64,000 nt of DNA from Haloarcula halobia (GTDB taxonomy: Archaea > Halobacteriota > Halobacteria > Halobacteriales > Haloarculaceae): the NCBI RefSeq assembly GCF_029338255.1, contig NZ_CP119787.1:2619631-2683630 (forward strand). The letters are read 5' to 3'. Both the position numbers and the translations under genes were made by a program. Shown in pieces: positions 27,189 through 36,901 of the stretch (its first letter is position 1; each line of letters opens with the position of its first letter). The notes beneath the pieces were generated by a model. The model made no database searches, was not told the origin of the DNA, and saw nothing but the letters and a program-made list of their open reading frames with translations.

Positions 27189-28577
27189 CTAGTCACTGTC
27201 AGTAGTGATCAGATCGGACAGCTCGAAGAGTCGGACGTCATCGCGCGTGTCAGCGACGTTTTTGAGATCGGCGGTGTATCCGGAGCGGCTGAACAAGACG
27301 TACAGCGTCTCTCCGTCTGCTGGCTCTTCTGACCATCGGACTTCTTCCGTGGTTCGTTCGAGATTAGAGAGCACGCCTTCGCTCACGGGTTTCGATGTGA
27401 ACTTACACTCGCCGGCGACGAGACCATCGCCGGTGAGACCGAGGGCGTCCAGTTCGTGTTCTTTGAACCACCACTGCCCGATGTCACGGAACTGCCGGTC
27501 GATGAGATCTGGAAGCGCTTGCTGGCAGAGGCGTTCGAACAACGGACTCACGTAATCTGCCAGTTCAGGCGCAACGAGTTCGTCGTACGCGTCGTCGCCG
27601 AGCATCCGAAGCTGATCTTGGTTCCCGTAGACGAACCGGAACCAGAACCGGAATAGCGGCGCGGCGATGCGGTACCGGCCGCGTTTCGAGGCTGTCGGTG
27701 ATTCGGTGACCGGGATGTGGCGTTCGACAAGGCGGAGTCGACGGAGCTTCTGGAGGTACGTGCTGAGCGATCCTGAATCCACGCCAGCCATCCCCGCAAT
27801 CTCGTTCGGAGTGCGACGCCCGTGTGCGAGCGCGCGGAGAATGCTGAAGTACGTGTTCGGCTGTCGGAGTTCGGTACGGAGGAGGAACTCTGGCTCAGAG
27901 TACAGGAGGCCACGCTCCGAGAGGATCGACTGCTGGACGTTCATGCCTAACGGCTGGTCAGGATCGATGGTTTGGAGGTAGTACGGCGTGCCACCGTAGA
28001 TGGACCATGCAGTGATTGCGGTTTCGGGATCGTAGTTTGGGAAGAACTGGCGAGCATCGGTCACTTCGAGGGGCTTGAGGTCAATCGTTGCGGTCCGCCG
28101 ACCGTACAGCGGCGCGCTCCCGGAGAGGACCTTATCTTCCATCACGCTGATCGAGGAGCCGACGAGCACGAGCGTCATCCCCGTCTCTTGTAGCTCCATG
28201 TCCCATACTCGCTGGATCCGTGAGGGGAGCGATTCGTCCTCTTCGATGAGGAACGGGAACTCGTCGATAACGACGACTGCATCTTGGTCGCCGAGTGTTT
28301 CGAGAAGTACCTCCCAGTCGCGGCGGACGTTCTGTAGTGAAGGGAACTGTGCGGTGGCGGTGTCGACGAACTGTTCGAGTTGGTTCTGTGCTGTGGACTC
28401 GACTGCCTGGTAGTAGACGGCGTCGTCCCGATCGGCGATGGACTGGCGGACGAGCTCGCTTTTGCCGAGGCGGCGACGGCCGTAGATAACGACGAAGTCA
28501 GCAGTCTCGGACTCGTAACAGTCCGTGAGTTGATCGAGTTCGACGTCCCGATCAACGAATTGCTCCATACCACCCAT
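27189..28577 (-). CDS. AAA ATPase of the archaeal DUF234 type with C-terminal nuclease-like domain
   Basis: The start is taken at the ATG at 28577 (MGGMEQFVDRD) or 28568. The longer frame to 28835 runs through the operator region. The protein has Walker A YGRRRLGKSELV, Walker B VVVIDEFPFL, a sensor strand (LVLVGSSISVM), a winged helix (ALAHGRRTPNEIAGMAG) and a C-terminal DUF234-like domain whose LVAGECKF strand matches a PD-(D/E)xK core. Such ATPases are frequent, variable accessory genes in archaea with unclear roles. It reads toward the integrase at 25959 and divergently from the one at 28937. Confidence 0.85.
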   Translation of the reverse strand: MGGMEQFVDRDVELDQLTDCYESETADFVVIYGRRRLGKSELVRQSIADRDDAVYYQAVESTAQNQLEQFVDTATAQFPSLQNVRRDWEVLLETLGDQDAVVVIDEFPFLIEEDESLPSRIQRVWDMELQETGMTLVLVGSSISVMEDKVLSGSAPLYGRRTATIDLKPLEVTDARQFFPNYDPETAITAWSIYGGTPYYLQTIDPDQPLGMNVQQSILSERGLLYSEPEFLLRTELRQPNTYFSILRALAHGRRTPNEIAGMAGVDSGSLSTYLQKLRRLRLVERHIPVTESPTASKRGRYRIAAPLFRFWFRFVYGNQDQLRMLGDDAYDELVAPELADYVSPLFERLCQQALPDLIDRQFRDIGQWWFKEHELDALGLTGDGLVAGECKFTSKPVSEGVLSNLERTTEEVRWSEEPADGETLYVLFSRSGYTADLKNVADTRDDVRLFELSDLITTDSD

Positions 28578-28609
28578 AGCTGCTCTCCTCAAATAGAACT
28601 TCTGATTTT

Positions 28610-28640
28610 GGAAATCGTAGTTTCCGAAATCGTGATTTCG
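28610..28640. promoter_or_regulatory. Two adjacent palindromes in the ATPase promoter
   Basis: GGAAATCGTAGTTTCC (28610-28625) and CGAAATCGTGATTTCG (28625-28640) share the same pattern, GAAATCGTxxTTTC, 15 bases apart and overlapping by one base. They begin 33 bases upstream of the ATPase start. This looks like a double operator for a dimeric regulator, possibly the ATPase's own winged-helix domain. Confidence 0.5.
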
Positions 28641-28936
28641 TCTCTCGGAAGTCTGGAGCAGAAGTTGGTAGTGATATCTGCCAGTTGACAGTTGGAGGGA
28701 ACCACCAACTCGTATTCCGAACTGTAGCGCACGTTTATATACTTGATTACTGGGAAGGCTCTGGACGACGTCCATGGTACGATGATTTTGTAACCGCGTG
28801 ACTACGAGGCGATACACAGGTCTAATCCGACTCAAGAGCTCGGGAAAACGGGGATTCCCAGACGGGCCCTTTATATATTATCGGCTTAGGGCCAGTCATT
28901 AAATACACCTGTGTAATATGCCGGTGTACCTGAAAG

Positions 28937-30499
28937 ATGATAGAACACACGCTAGAACCAATCACTCCACAGAAAACTAAAGAGATGTATCTGAAAGAGC
29001 GGGAGAACGCCAGGTACGCGACTCGACGGACCATCGAAGACGTCCTCGAAATCTTCGTCGAGTGGGCGGAGGAAGACGAGATCGAGGACATGAACGATGT
29101 TAGGGGCCGCCAGCTTCGGCGGTTCAAGAATTGGTGTCAGAACACCTCCGACAATAACACTGTGAGCCTCAACGGGATCATGAGTGTCGTACGTCGGTTT
29201 CTGGTCTTCTGTGTCAAGGTCGAGGCGGTCTATCCGGGCGTGCCGGACAAGACACCGATACCGAACGTCCCTGATGATGAAGACGTGTCCGACGAGAAAC
29301 CGAGTGACGAGCTCGTCGAAGCAGTGCTCGAATACTTGGAGACCCACGAACCGACCTCGCGTCGTCACGTTGAGTACCGAGCGATCAAGGAACTCGGTAA
29401 CCGGGTCGGTGCTATTCGCGCAATCGACGTTCGAGATGTTGACACAGACGAACAGGTGATTCGGCTTCGACATCGTCCTGAGAGAGAGTTCCCGGACGAG
29501 CGAGGAACGCCACTCAAGAACGGCAAGGACGGGGAACGTAATCAGAACATCTCGAAAGAGCTCGCCGAGCTGATTGACCAGTATAAAAATAATCCGGACC
29601 GTCATGACGTGGAGGACAGGTTCGGACGGAAACCGCTGCTGACCACCAAGGATGGTCGGCCGGATATCACGACGATTCGGCGTGACCTATATAAGCTCAC
29701 ACGTCCCTGCAAGTTCTCGAACGGGTGCCCACACGATCGGGATATTGACTCGTGCAAAGCCACGAAGAGTCGGCACGCCTCGACTTGCCCGTCCAGTCAT
29801 AGTCCACATCCACTCCGGCGCTGGTCGATAGAAGACCAGATCGAGAGCGGCGTGTCGAAGGAACTTCTCGCCGACCGCGTTGACGTGTCAGTCCCAGTGC
29901 TGAACAAGCACTACGATAGGCGGTCCGAAGAGCGGAAGCGGAAGCACCGACTGGAGTTACTGGAGAAAATCTTCGACGGGTACGGCGACCCTGACGCGAC
30001 TATTGACGCAGGGGTGCTCGTGGACTTGTTCGTCAACAGCGACGGAACCGTGGACACGGAAGCGCTCATGGAATTCAACGCGGACGGAGAGAACAGCGCT
30101 TCGAAAAAGTCGAAGACAGAAGAGATGCAGGTGACAAACGAGGAATCCGAGCAAGGGGCGGAAGAATCGTCACCCGAGGATCAGGTGACAAAGAAACAGT
30201 CCGACCAAGAGCCCGAAGAGTCCCCGCATGAGGATCAGGCGACGTTCGAACGATTCTCCGACGGGGTCACGAGTCCATTGCATCCGGCACTCGTTCCGGT
30301 GTTTGCTGGACTCGCTGCTAGTGGGCTGACGTTTCGTCGCCTTCGTCGGGAATTTGAAGCGCTGACCTCCAGCCCCGGGACGGCGCTTCGACCGAGCCGC
30401 GGCCGAGTAGCAAAAGGTGCGACCGCTTACACGCTGTTCGTCGGGCTGATAGCGTTCAACCTCGTGAACCTCAGTCTGATTCCCAGCGGAGTGCTCTAA
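28937..30499 (+). CDS. Tyrosine recombinase with disordered, membrane-anchored tail
   Basis: A 520-aa protein. Residues 1-340 are a haloarchaeal phage-type integrase: SAM-like helical domain, ELGNRVGAIRAIDV (Arg box I, RVGAIR), a Cys cluster (RPCKFSNGCPHD, then CKAT) before HPLRRWSIEDQI (HxxR) and LNKHYDRRSEE (Tyr). It is followed by an acidic tail with repeated EE/ED-Q motifs and two hydrophobic segments (VPVFAGLAASGLTF and TLFVGLIAFNLVNLSLI), which suggests membrane anchoring. It is related to the integrase at 51351, which lacks this tail. Confidence 0.8.
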   Translation: MIEHTLEPITPQKTKEMYLKERENARYATRRTIEDVLEIFVEWAEEDEIEDMNDVRGRQLRRFKNWCQNTSDNNTVSLNGIMSVVRRFLVFCVKVEAVYPGVPDKTPIPNVPDDEDVSDEKPSDELVEAVLEYLETHEPTSRRHVEYRAIKELGNRVGAIRAIDVRDVDTDEQVIRLRHRPEREFPDERGTPLKNGKDGERNQNISKELAELIDQYKNNPDRHDVEDRFGRKPLLTTKDGRPDITTIRRDLYKLTRPCKFSNGCPHDRDIDSCKATKSRHASTCPSSHSPHPLRRWSIEDQIESGVSKELLADRVDVSVPVLNKHYDRRSEERKRKHRLELLEKIFDGYGDPDATIDAGVLVDLFVNSDGTVDTEALMEFNADGENSASKKSKTEEMQVTNEESEQGAEESSPEDQVTKKQSDQEPEESPHEDQATFERFSDGVTSPLHPALVPVFAGLAASGLTFRRLRREFEALTSSPGTALRPSRGRVAKGATAYTLFVGLIAFNLVNLSLIPSGVL

Positions 30500-30614
30500 C
30501 TAGCGCCCGAAGCGACTGAGCTCTGGGACTCAGTCACGGGATGACGTCAGATCACAGGAGGGTGAAGCGGTTCGGATCGGTGGACGGGACCATCGTAATG
30601 CTCTGAGTGTGCGG

Positions 30615-30959
30615 TTACTGCCGTGACTTCCGAATCCGGCGCTTGGCCCTGTGTTCCAGTATTCGACGAGCGTAGAAGGAGTCGTCCCGGTCACCGTCTG
30701 CAACTTTTTCGAACGTCTTGCGAGAGATTTGCTTGGTCAGTAACTCACCGTCTTCGATCGTCCAGGCGAACGGTTCGTCGGGATCAAGTCCTTGCTCCCG
30801 CAGCATCGGTCCGTCCACTCGTAGCGACATCACGAGCTCGTCGCCGTACTCGGCCGCTTGTTCGCGGCTCAGCACGATGTTATCGAAATAGCCGTTCCCA
30901 TTCGACTTAGGCGTAGCCCACTCGACAGACCAATCGGGGCCAAGATCGGTTGGTGACAT
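30615..30959 (-). CDS. Hypothetical acidic protein (114 aa)
   Basis: The start is taken at the ATG at 30959 (MSPTDLGPDWSVEW). The longer frame upstream is Cys/Pro-rich and unlikely. The product has a beta-rich core and a basic C-terminus (RRILEHRAKRRIRKSRQ) that could bind nucleic acid. No family is recognised. The 30960-31319 gap shows no other gene. Confidence 0.55.
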   Translation of the reverse strand: MSPTDLGPDWSVEWATPKSNGNGYFDNIVLSREQAAEYGDELVMSLRVDGPMLREQGLDPDEPFAWTIEDGELLTKQISRKTFEKVADGDRDDSFYARRILEHRAKRRIRKSRQ

Positions 30960-31319
30960 AGGCAGACACCAGTCCCAGGGGCAAAAGAACCCGTCTGATG
31001 ACTCACAACGTTTTGGTGGGGGTAGACGGACTCGAAGCGGATACGGCGGTTCACTACCCGAATTGCGTATCATAGAACGGGTCACACAGCCTCTTTTCAA
31101 GGATTGTGGGACGAATCAGCCGCTCTATAGCACGTGCGTATCTTGCGCAGAAGAACCGCCAGATTAGGTCGGTAATACAGTTGAAGTCGTGAGCACGTCA
31201 GTCAGACTGAGACACCGACAAATATCTGTTCCACTCAGAACAGAAGTCCTTCTAAACATATGGTATGCAACAGATTCAGTATTGTCGGCATCCTACTGTT
31301 TTTACGTGGAAGATTTGTT

Positions 31320-31475
31320 ATGGCAAAAAACGTAACGTGCTCGCACTGTGGAGAGCAAATGAAACAAAAAGGCGCTACCGATAACTCTAATCGCCTTTCT
31401 AAGAGCTATATGTTCCTCTGTACGAATGACTCCTGTCCGAATATTTCAACGATTAGTATCTCAAATAGTGAGTAG
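31320..31475 (+). CDS. Zinc-ribbon mini-protein (51 aa)
   Basis: The start is at the ATG at 31320 (MAKNVTCSHCGEQM). TCSHCGEQMKQKG and FLCTNDSCPN give a CxxC...CxxxxC zinc-binding pattern. It is Lys/Asn/Ser-rich and AT-rich compared with its surroundings. An ATG 60 bases upstream is in frame but adds a hydrophobic leader. Similar one-domain zinc proteins are common in haloarchaea, with mostly unknown roles. Confidence 0.5.
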   Translation: MAKNVTCSHCGEQMKQKGATDNSNRLSKSYMFLCTNDSCPNISTISISNSE

Positions 31476-31624
31476 TATTCTGACTACCAACTGTTCCCTA
31501 ATTCAATAGTCCAATACTGGTAGCAGCTTTCGTATTCTGAGGCACCCACTCAGGCAGTTTAGAGATTGCAATGCTATCAGGAATCCTTTTTACACACCCA
31601 AAAGTAAGATGCTACCACTTCCCA

Positions 31625-33310
31625 ATGGTTGACCTTCCGGAACAGTTGTCTGATATCCAGCTTTCTCGACGAAATCGGATTGTCGTGTATTATCTCTCGG
31701 GTCTTGTGGTACTCGTCAGCGTGTACGCGTTGGCCTACAACGTCGCAATGGCACAGCTGGAAGGAGTCAACCAGTCGATATTTGCGTCGCTGGAGTTCGT
31801 CGTGCAGACGATGACCACGACCGGGTATGGGCAAGACGCGGGTTATTGGAGTCATCCGTTGATGTTTCTATTGGTCACGGTGACCCAAATTTCCGGCATA
31901 GCGATCGGCTTCTTTACGCTCCGGCTCATAATCATCCCGCTATTCACTGGCGCAGAGGTCAACCTCGACAACCGACTCACGGCAAAACAGGACCATGTCA
32001 TCATCTGCGAATACCGACGCGACTCTGCCGTGCTCCTTGAGGAGCTCAAAGAGCTTGGTATAGACTACGTCTTGATTTCCTCGTCCGAAGAAAACGCCAA
32101 GGACCTCTCCGACGACGGGTACTCCGTTATTCATGGCTCCCCACAGGACACGACAGCATTCGAGCGGGCTAGCATAGAGACGGCACAGGCGGTAATCACA
32201 GACGCCGGGAGTGCGAACGTTAATACCATCTTGACAGTTCGGTCGATCGACCCGGATATTGATATTATCACGCTTACTGATGACAGCGATATGCGAGATA
32301 TCCTGTTGGATACGGGCGCAGATACCGTTTTGTCCCCGCACGGTGTGCTCGGTCAACGGCTCGCCGAGAAGGCGGTCTCGTCGTTCAGCTCGGAGTTGAC
32401 GGACACGATCGACCTTGGTGGTGAAATAGAGGTTTCAGAAATCCCGGTCCAGCAGGGGAACCCGCTGATAGGGACACGAATCCGCAACTCGAAAATCAGA
32501 GAGGAGACCGGCGCAAACATCATCGGCGCGTGGATAGATGGGGAACTGCAACTCCCACCAAATCCGGACGCGATTATCCGCTCGAACACCGTGTTGCTCG
32601 TCTCCGGTGCACACGACGACCTAGAGGCGTTCAGTGATTTCATCCAACCGGCCCGCACACTCCGCAGACACGAGCGCATCATCATCGCGGGGCAAGGTGA
32701 AGTCGGCGAGGCCGCATTGGACGTGGTGTCTGAGGCTGGACTCGATGTCGTAACTATCGACGTCAATGACGGGGACAACGTGGATATCGTCGGGGATGCA
32801 GGGGCTAACGAGACGTTGGAAGAAGCCGGGATAGAGACCGCTGGCGCGATCATCGTCGGCCTTCCGAACGACTCGGACTCGCTCTTGACAACAGTGTTAG
32901 CACGGTCGCTGAACTCCGACATCGAGATACTCGCTCGGGTGAGTGACACTGACGCGACGCGGAAGGCGCTGAGTGCAGGTGCGGATTACGTGCTGTCAGT
33001 ACCACGGGTGAGCGCTCGGATGGTCGCCAGAGAGCTTCGGGGAGAGGATGTCCTCGCACCGGCGAGTCAAATTCGGTTGCTCCGCGTCCCCGCAACGCCC
33101 CTGGCAGGGTCGACACTCGCGGAGTCGGGCATTTACGAAAATACCGGCTGTCGTGTCATCGCTGTCGAAGACGATTCGGGCTTTACGAGTACGATCGACC
33201 CGCAACGGCGGTTCACCGGAGATGAACGAATCGTCCTCGTCGGCTCCGACGAGGCGGTCCAACAGTTCAGAAAGCGATTCGAGGATTCACCGGTGGAATC
33301 GGAGACCTGA
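31625..33310 (+). CDS. Potassium channel with two RCK (TrkA-type) domains
   Basis: The start is at the ATG at 31625 (MVDLPEQLSD), about 560 aa. TM1 is around VVYYLSGLVVLVSVYALAY. A pore helix and filter TMTTTGYGQ follow at about residue 70, and TM2 is around LMFLLVTVTQISGIAIGFFT. Then come two RCK units. The first has a degenerate dinucleotide loop (VIICEYRRDSA). The second has a good one (IIIAGQGEVGEAAL), and TrkA-C-like domains lie between and after them. It resembles MthK-type ligand-gated channels. It is convergent with the APC permease gene and opens the potassium island. Confidence 0.85.
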   Translation: MVDLPEQLSDIQLSRRNRIVVYYLSGLVVLVSVYALAYNVAMAQLEGVNQSIFASLEFVVQTMTTTGYGQDAGYWSHPLMFLLVTVTQISGIAIGFFTLRLIIIPLFTGAEVNLDNRLTAKQDHVIICEYRRDSAVLLEELKELGIDYVLISSSEENAKDLSDDGYSVIHGSPQDTTAFERASIETAQAVITDAGSANVNTILTVRSIDPDIDIITLTDDSDMRDILLDTGADTVLSPHGVLGQRLAEKAVSSFSSELTDTIDLGGEIEVSEIPVQQGNPLIGTRIRNSKIREETGANIIGAWIDGELQLPPNPDAIIRSNTVLLVSGAHDDLEAFSDFIQPARTLRRHERIIIAGQGEVGEAALDVVSEAGLDVVTIDVNDGDNVDIVGDAGANETLEEAGIETAGAIIVGLPNDSDSLLTTVLARSLNSDIEILARVSDTDATRKALSAGADYVLSVPRVSARMVARELRGEDVLAPASQIRLLRVPATPLAGSTLAESGIYENTGCRVIAVEDDSGFTSTIDPQRRFTGDERIVLVGSDEAVQQFRKRFEDSPVESET

Positions 33311-33322
33311 TAATCCAGCTTT

Positions 33323-35554
33323 CTACTTCGGTTCTACTGTCTCGACAGGTTCCGTTTTCGTCGATGTACTGTCGTAGGGGCCCCGGACAATCCCAACGTT
33401 ACCCGTCGCCTGTTGACTGATTTGTTCAGCAATCGTACCGAATCGGAGTCGAGCTGCTTCGCCGCGTTCGGAGAGTCCGACGCAGATCGTGTCGTAGTCA
33501 CGTACTGCATCGAGAATAGTGTCTTCGATGTCATCGCTGACCAGAACCTTCGTTTCGAACTCGTCGGTCCTGATTCCTGCCCGTTCAGCGACGGCTGTGA
33601 TTGTCTCCTCACCGCGTGCGATTGGGTCGGCACTGGCGGTCGAACTCTGGACGTTCAGCAGTGTCGGGACTGTGTTGTCGAGGGTCGCAAACTCGACGGC
33701 TCTCCGGGCCGCTACAGGTGCGTGTGGTCCGGGTCCTGCCAGTGCAATGGGGCTGCCGATTCTCTCGTTGTGCAGCGTCACGAGTGACACTTCACACGGG
33801 GCCTGCTCGACGACGGGGTCGAGATTCGGCCCGAATACGGCCTCGTCTTTGGTGAGCGAGCCTTGCCAGCCGAGCAGGACCTGGTCGGCATCTTCCTCGA
33901 TGAGTGTTTCCAGAATCGTCTCTCCGACGTTCTGGCCGGTCACTGCGCGTGTCTGCAGCCTCACGTCCATCTCCGTCGCGTGCTGTTGGGCGGCTTCGAG
34001 CAGTTCCCGCTGGTGGGTGAGCCGCTCGGCTGCGACGTTCTGTTGTGGTGATTGGTCCGCGACCTGGATGACGTTGACAGCGACCAGTTCCGGTGTTCCA
34101 TCATTTGTGTGGGCCTTCGCCGTCGCTGCTCCGAGTCGGATGAGATCCTGTTGCGTGTCGGGGTTCGAAATCGGCACGACGACGCGATACGCGTCGGATA
34201 TATCAGGTTCCAACGCTTCCGTTATGAGTCCCGTCTCGAATCCCTGGTCTCTGGCGTAGACGATGTACCAGCCGGCTCCGAGCGCGACGATTCCGAGGCC
34301 AAGCAGAATGATGACGGTCGCCATCTGTGAGATGACGAGTACTGTCAGTAGTATCCCCAACACCGGAACGGCGGGGTAGAGCAGGTCCGGAATCCGGAAC
34401 GATGGGTCGTACGCGTCGGGGTCGGCACGTCGGAAGACGACGAGTGCGACGTGAACGAGCGAATACGAGACGAGGAAGCTGAAACTCGCCACCTCGGCCA
34501 GGAGAGAAACGATTGTTTCGACACCGAGGCCGGCGGTAACGAGCAACCCCGTGACAGCCCCGGTGACGATAATCGCCCGGTGTGGCGTCCCGAACCGGTC
34601 GTGCGTGACGTTCAGGTGCTCGCTCATGAGGTCGTCACGCCCCATGGCGAAATTGACCCGGGCCGCTGCGAGAATCGACGAGTTCGAACTCGAAATCGCT
34701 GCAATCGCGGCGGCAGCTACGATTGCGACCACGCCTATCGAACCGAGATAGACGACGGCGACATCTGAAACTGGGACGAGCGAATCGCCCAACGAATCGT
34801 AGGGGAGAACTCCAGTGCTGACGAGCATCACCAGCGCGTAGAGGATAGTCACCAGCACGACGGAGAGAAGCATCGTCAACGGAATGTTTCGACTCGGGTC
34901 TTTGACTTCGCCGGCGACCGTAGCGATAATTTCGAAACCGAGGAACGAGACGAACACGATGCCAGTCGTGGCGATAATCCCGCTCGGGCCAGTCGGAGCG
35001 AACGGCTCAAGATTCGCCGGGTCGATGAAGAACAGTCCGACAGCGACGTAGATCAGGACGATGACGGTTTCGGCCCCGATCATGACGTTCTGGAGTTGGC
35101 TGGATTCCTCCGTGCCGTAGTAGTTGACGCCGACTATCAGTGCGAGGCCGACGAGTCCAAGCAGGACGATGAACAGGCGGCCGTCGAGGAACGGTATCGG
35201 CGCGACGAGATACTGCCCGAAACCGATCATGTAGAACGCGCTCGCAAACATCAGGCCGCTCCACATTCCCCATCCGACGATACTCCCGAAGAACCCTCCG
35301 AGCGCCTGGTTGACGTAGTGGTAACTCCCACCGGCAATGGGCATCCCAGTAGCGAGTTCAGACAGTGAGAGAGCTGCAAGCAGGGCGACAAACCCCGCAA
35401 TCACGAACGAGAGCGAACTTGCGGGGCCAGCGCCCTCCGCTGCAATGCCAGGCAGGATGAAGATTCCAGCCCCGATCATCGTCCCGCCGCCGAGCGTCAT
35501 CGCTTCCAGGAAACCGATATTTCGTTCTAGTTCACCGCTACTACCGCCTGTCAT
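33323..35554 (-). CDS. APC-family permease with C-terminal UspA domains
   Basis: A 743-aa protein. The N-terminal 450 residues are a 12-helix APC (amino acid/polyamine/cation) transporter with GGGTMIGAGIFILPG in the first broken helix, ASAFYMIGFGQYL and NSSILAAARVNFAMGRDDLM. The rest comprises two UspA-like domains (starting YRVVVPISNPDTQQ and IGSPIALAGPGPHAP). A close architectural relative is encoded at 48720. Substrate cannot be told from sequence. The genomic setting suggests K+ or osmotic adaptation, perhaps with nucleotide sensing by the UspA part. Confidence 0.9.
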   Translation of the reverse strand: MTGGSSGELERNIGFLEAMTLGGGTMIGAGIFILPGIAAEGAGPASSLSFVIAGFVALLAALSLSELATGMPIAGGSYHYVNQALGGFFGSIVGWGMWSGLMFASAFYMIGFGQYLVAPIPFLDGRLFIVLLGLVGLALIVGVNYYGTEESSQLQNVMIGAETVIVLIYVAVGLFFIDPANLEPFAPTGPSGIIATTGIVFVSFLGFEIIATVAGEVKDPSRNIPLTMLLSVVLVTILYALVMLVSTGVLPYDSLGDSLVPVSDVAVVYLGSIGVVAIVAAAAIAAISSSNSSILAAARVNFAMGRDDLMSEHLNVTHDRFGTPHRAIIVTGAVTGLLVTAGLGVETIVSLLAEVASFSFLVSYSLVHVALVVFRRADPDAYDPSFRIPDLLYPAVPVLGILLTVLVISQMATVIILLGLGIVALGAGWYIVYARDQGFETGLITEALEPDISDAYRVVVPISNPDTQQDLIRLGAATAKAHTNDGTPELVAVNVIQVADQSPQQNVAAERLTHQRELLEAAQQHATEMDVRLQTRAVTGQNVGETILETLIEEDADQVLLGWQGSLTKDEAVFGPNLDPVVEQAPCEVSLVTLHNERIGSPIALAGPGPHAPVAARRAVEFATLDNTVPTLLNVQSSTASADPIARGEETITAVAERAGIRTDEFETKVLVSDDIEDTILDAVRDYDTICVGLSERGEAARLRFGTIAEQISQQATGNVGIVRGPYDSTSTKTEPVETVEPK

Positions 35555-35587
35555 GCCGTTCGAATGGAAACTATATTCATTAGAATC

Positions 35588-36307
35588 TCAGTCGATATCT
35601 CGGACGATAATCGTTGGTTTGTCGATTTTGTCGAGGACCGGGGTCAACACAGTCCCGATAATCCGCTCTCGAAGTGTTGGCTCCGTCTCACCGAGGATGA
35701 CCAGATCGTACTCGGCAGCCAGATTGACGATAGCCGACGTCGGGTCGTCGTCTTCTGCGAGGGTCCAATCAATCCGTTCGGGGTCCACGCCGTCTTCGGA
35801 GAGTCGATCGGCAGCACCACGGAGCATGAACTCACCCTGACTCGGGTCGGCTCCCGTAGAGCTAGCGTGAAAGAGGGTGACTGTCGCATCGTTCATCCGG
35901 AGTAGGTCACCGACGAGTGAGATGATTCGCTCCAGATTGACATCTCCCCGGAGCGGGACGAGAATTCGCTCTATCGAGCCGATTTCGTTCGGAACAAGCA
36001 CCGCACCACAGTCGTGTTGGTCTGCGACGCGGTCGATTGTGTCCTCGCGGTCTTTCGTGAACACGAGAACGCCCTCTACTTCGTGACCAGCACTGTCGAA
36101 CTGATTGACGATATCGTCCAGCCGCGATGCCGCCTCGGATTCGTGGTCAGCTTGGAGATGGGCCGGTGCTGTCTGTTTGGGAACCGGGTAGTACCCAAGG
36201 ACGACAACGTTGACCGGTCTGAGAAGCTGGAGAATCCCCTGGTCTGGTGGGTCTGTCACAGAGACATCCACCGGAACGAGAATCGTTGAATCACCGCTGA
36301 GGGGCAT
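35588..36307 (-). CDS. Universal stress protein, tandem UspA-like
   Basis: A 239-aa protein. The first half (TILVPVDVSVTDPPD) is a divergent UspA unit and the second (IERILVPLRGDVNLERIISL, ending LVILGETEPTLRERIIGTVL, then KPTIIVRDI) is a clearer one with the ATP-binding G-x2-G-x9-G(S/T) region altered. It lies upstream of, and in the same direction as, the APC permease gene (34-base gap), so it is probably co-transcribed. Confidence 0.8.
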   Translation of the reverse strand: MPLSGDSTILVPVDVSVTDPPDQGILQLLRPVNVVVLGYYPVPKQTAPAHLQADHESEAASRLDDIVNQFDSAGHEVEGVLVFTKDREDTIDRVADQHDCGAVLVPNEIGSIERILVPLRGDVNLERIISLVGDLLRMNDATVTLFHASSTGADPSQGEFMLRGAADRLSEDGVDPERIDWTLAEDDDPTSAIVNLAAEYDLVILGETEPTLRERIIGTVLTPVLDKIDKPTIIVRDID

Positions 36308-36713
36308 ATATAGCTGTATTCAGACGAGTGGCTTCATTGTTTGTGTCCAGACATGGTTTGTGCAGTTTCGTTCTCGTAGCCAGCGTGTGATTAGGTGAAA
36401 ACAGTCTTAATATCGCCCAAAAAATAGATGTACCGTCTCTTCAGGCTCAAAACGATGGAGGACACCAGATTACGGGTAGCCAGTGCGGACACATTCGTTG
36501 GGCTCTTTTCAAGAGTAGCCCGACTAGTTTCTTTGAATAACGATAGCGTGTCATAGAAACGTTCACAGCCGATTTGTTGCGGTGCAAGCGGGTGGAGAAA
36601 CATGCTGGATCGAGTATGATTACAGAAGGTAGTGCAAGATATAGAGGATAGATGCAGCACGGTCGCCATCGACTGTGGAGGCTCCGTGACGACCCGCCCG
36701 TAGTTGGAGGCAG

Positions 36714-36831
36714 CACTGGCACGTGCAGGCGGTAGGGGGACCGATGGTAGAGACACTACCCAGTCATCGGCACGAAATCTCTCGGCTGTCGCTTGACCGA
36801 TACCAGGTGAACAGCCGGTGTTGAGGACCGG
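36714..36831 (-). pseudogene. Fragment of a short-chain dehydrogenase
   Basis: About 35 residues, PVLNTGCSPGIGQATAERF followed by RADDWVVSLPSVP, match the N-terminal NAD(P)-binding segment (TGxxxGIG) of SDR enzymes. Nothing of the rest of the enzyme follows, and the sequence around it has no coding character. It is a remnant. Confidence 0.45.
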
Positions 36832-36901
36832 CCGGGACACGTCTACTGTCCGTCGCCCCGGATAATAGGAATGCCGGTGACAGTGACCCACATCTGGTTC
36901 C

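Noticed and set aside
28578-28835. Upstream extension of the DUF234-type ATPase
   Set aside because: The extra 86 residues run through the palindromic operator and have no haloarchaeal protein character. The ATG at 28577 precedes the conserved ATPase domain.
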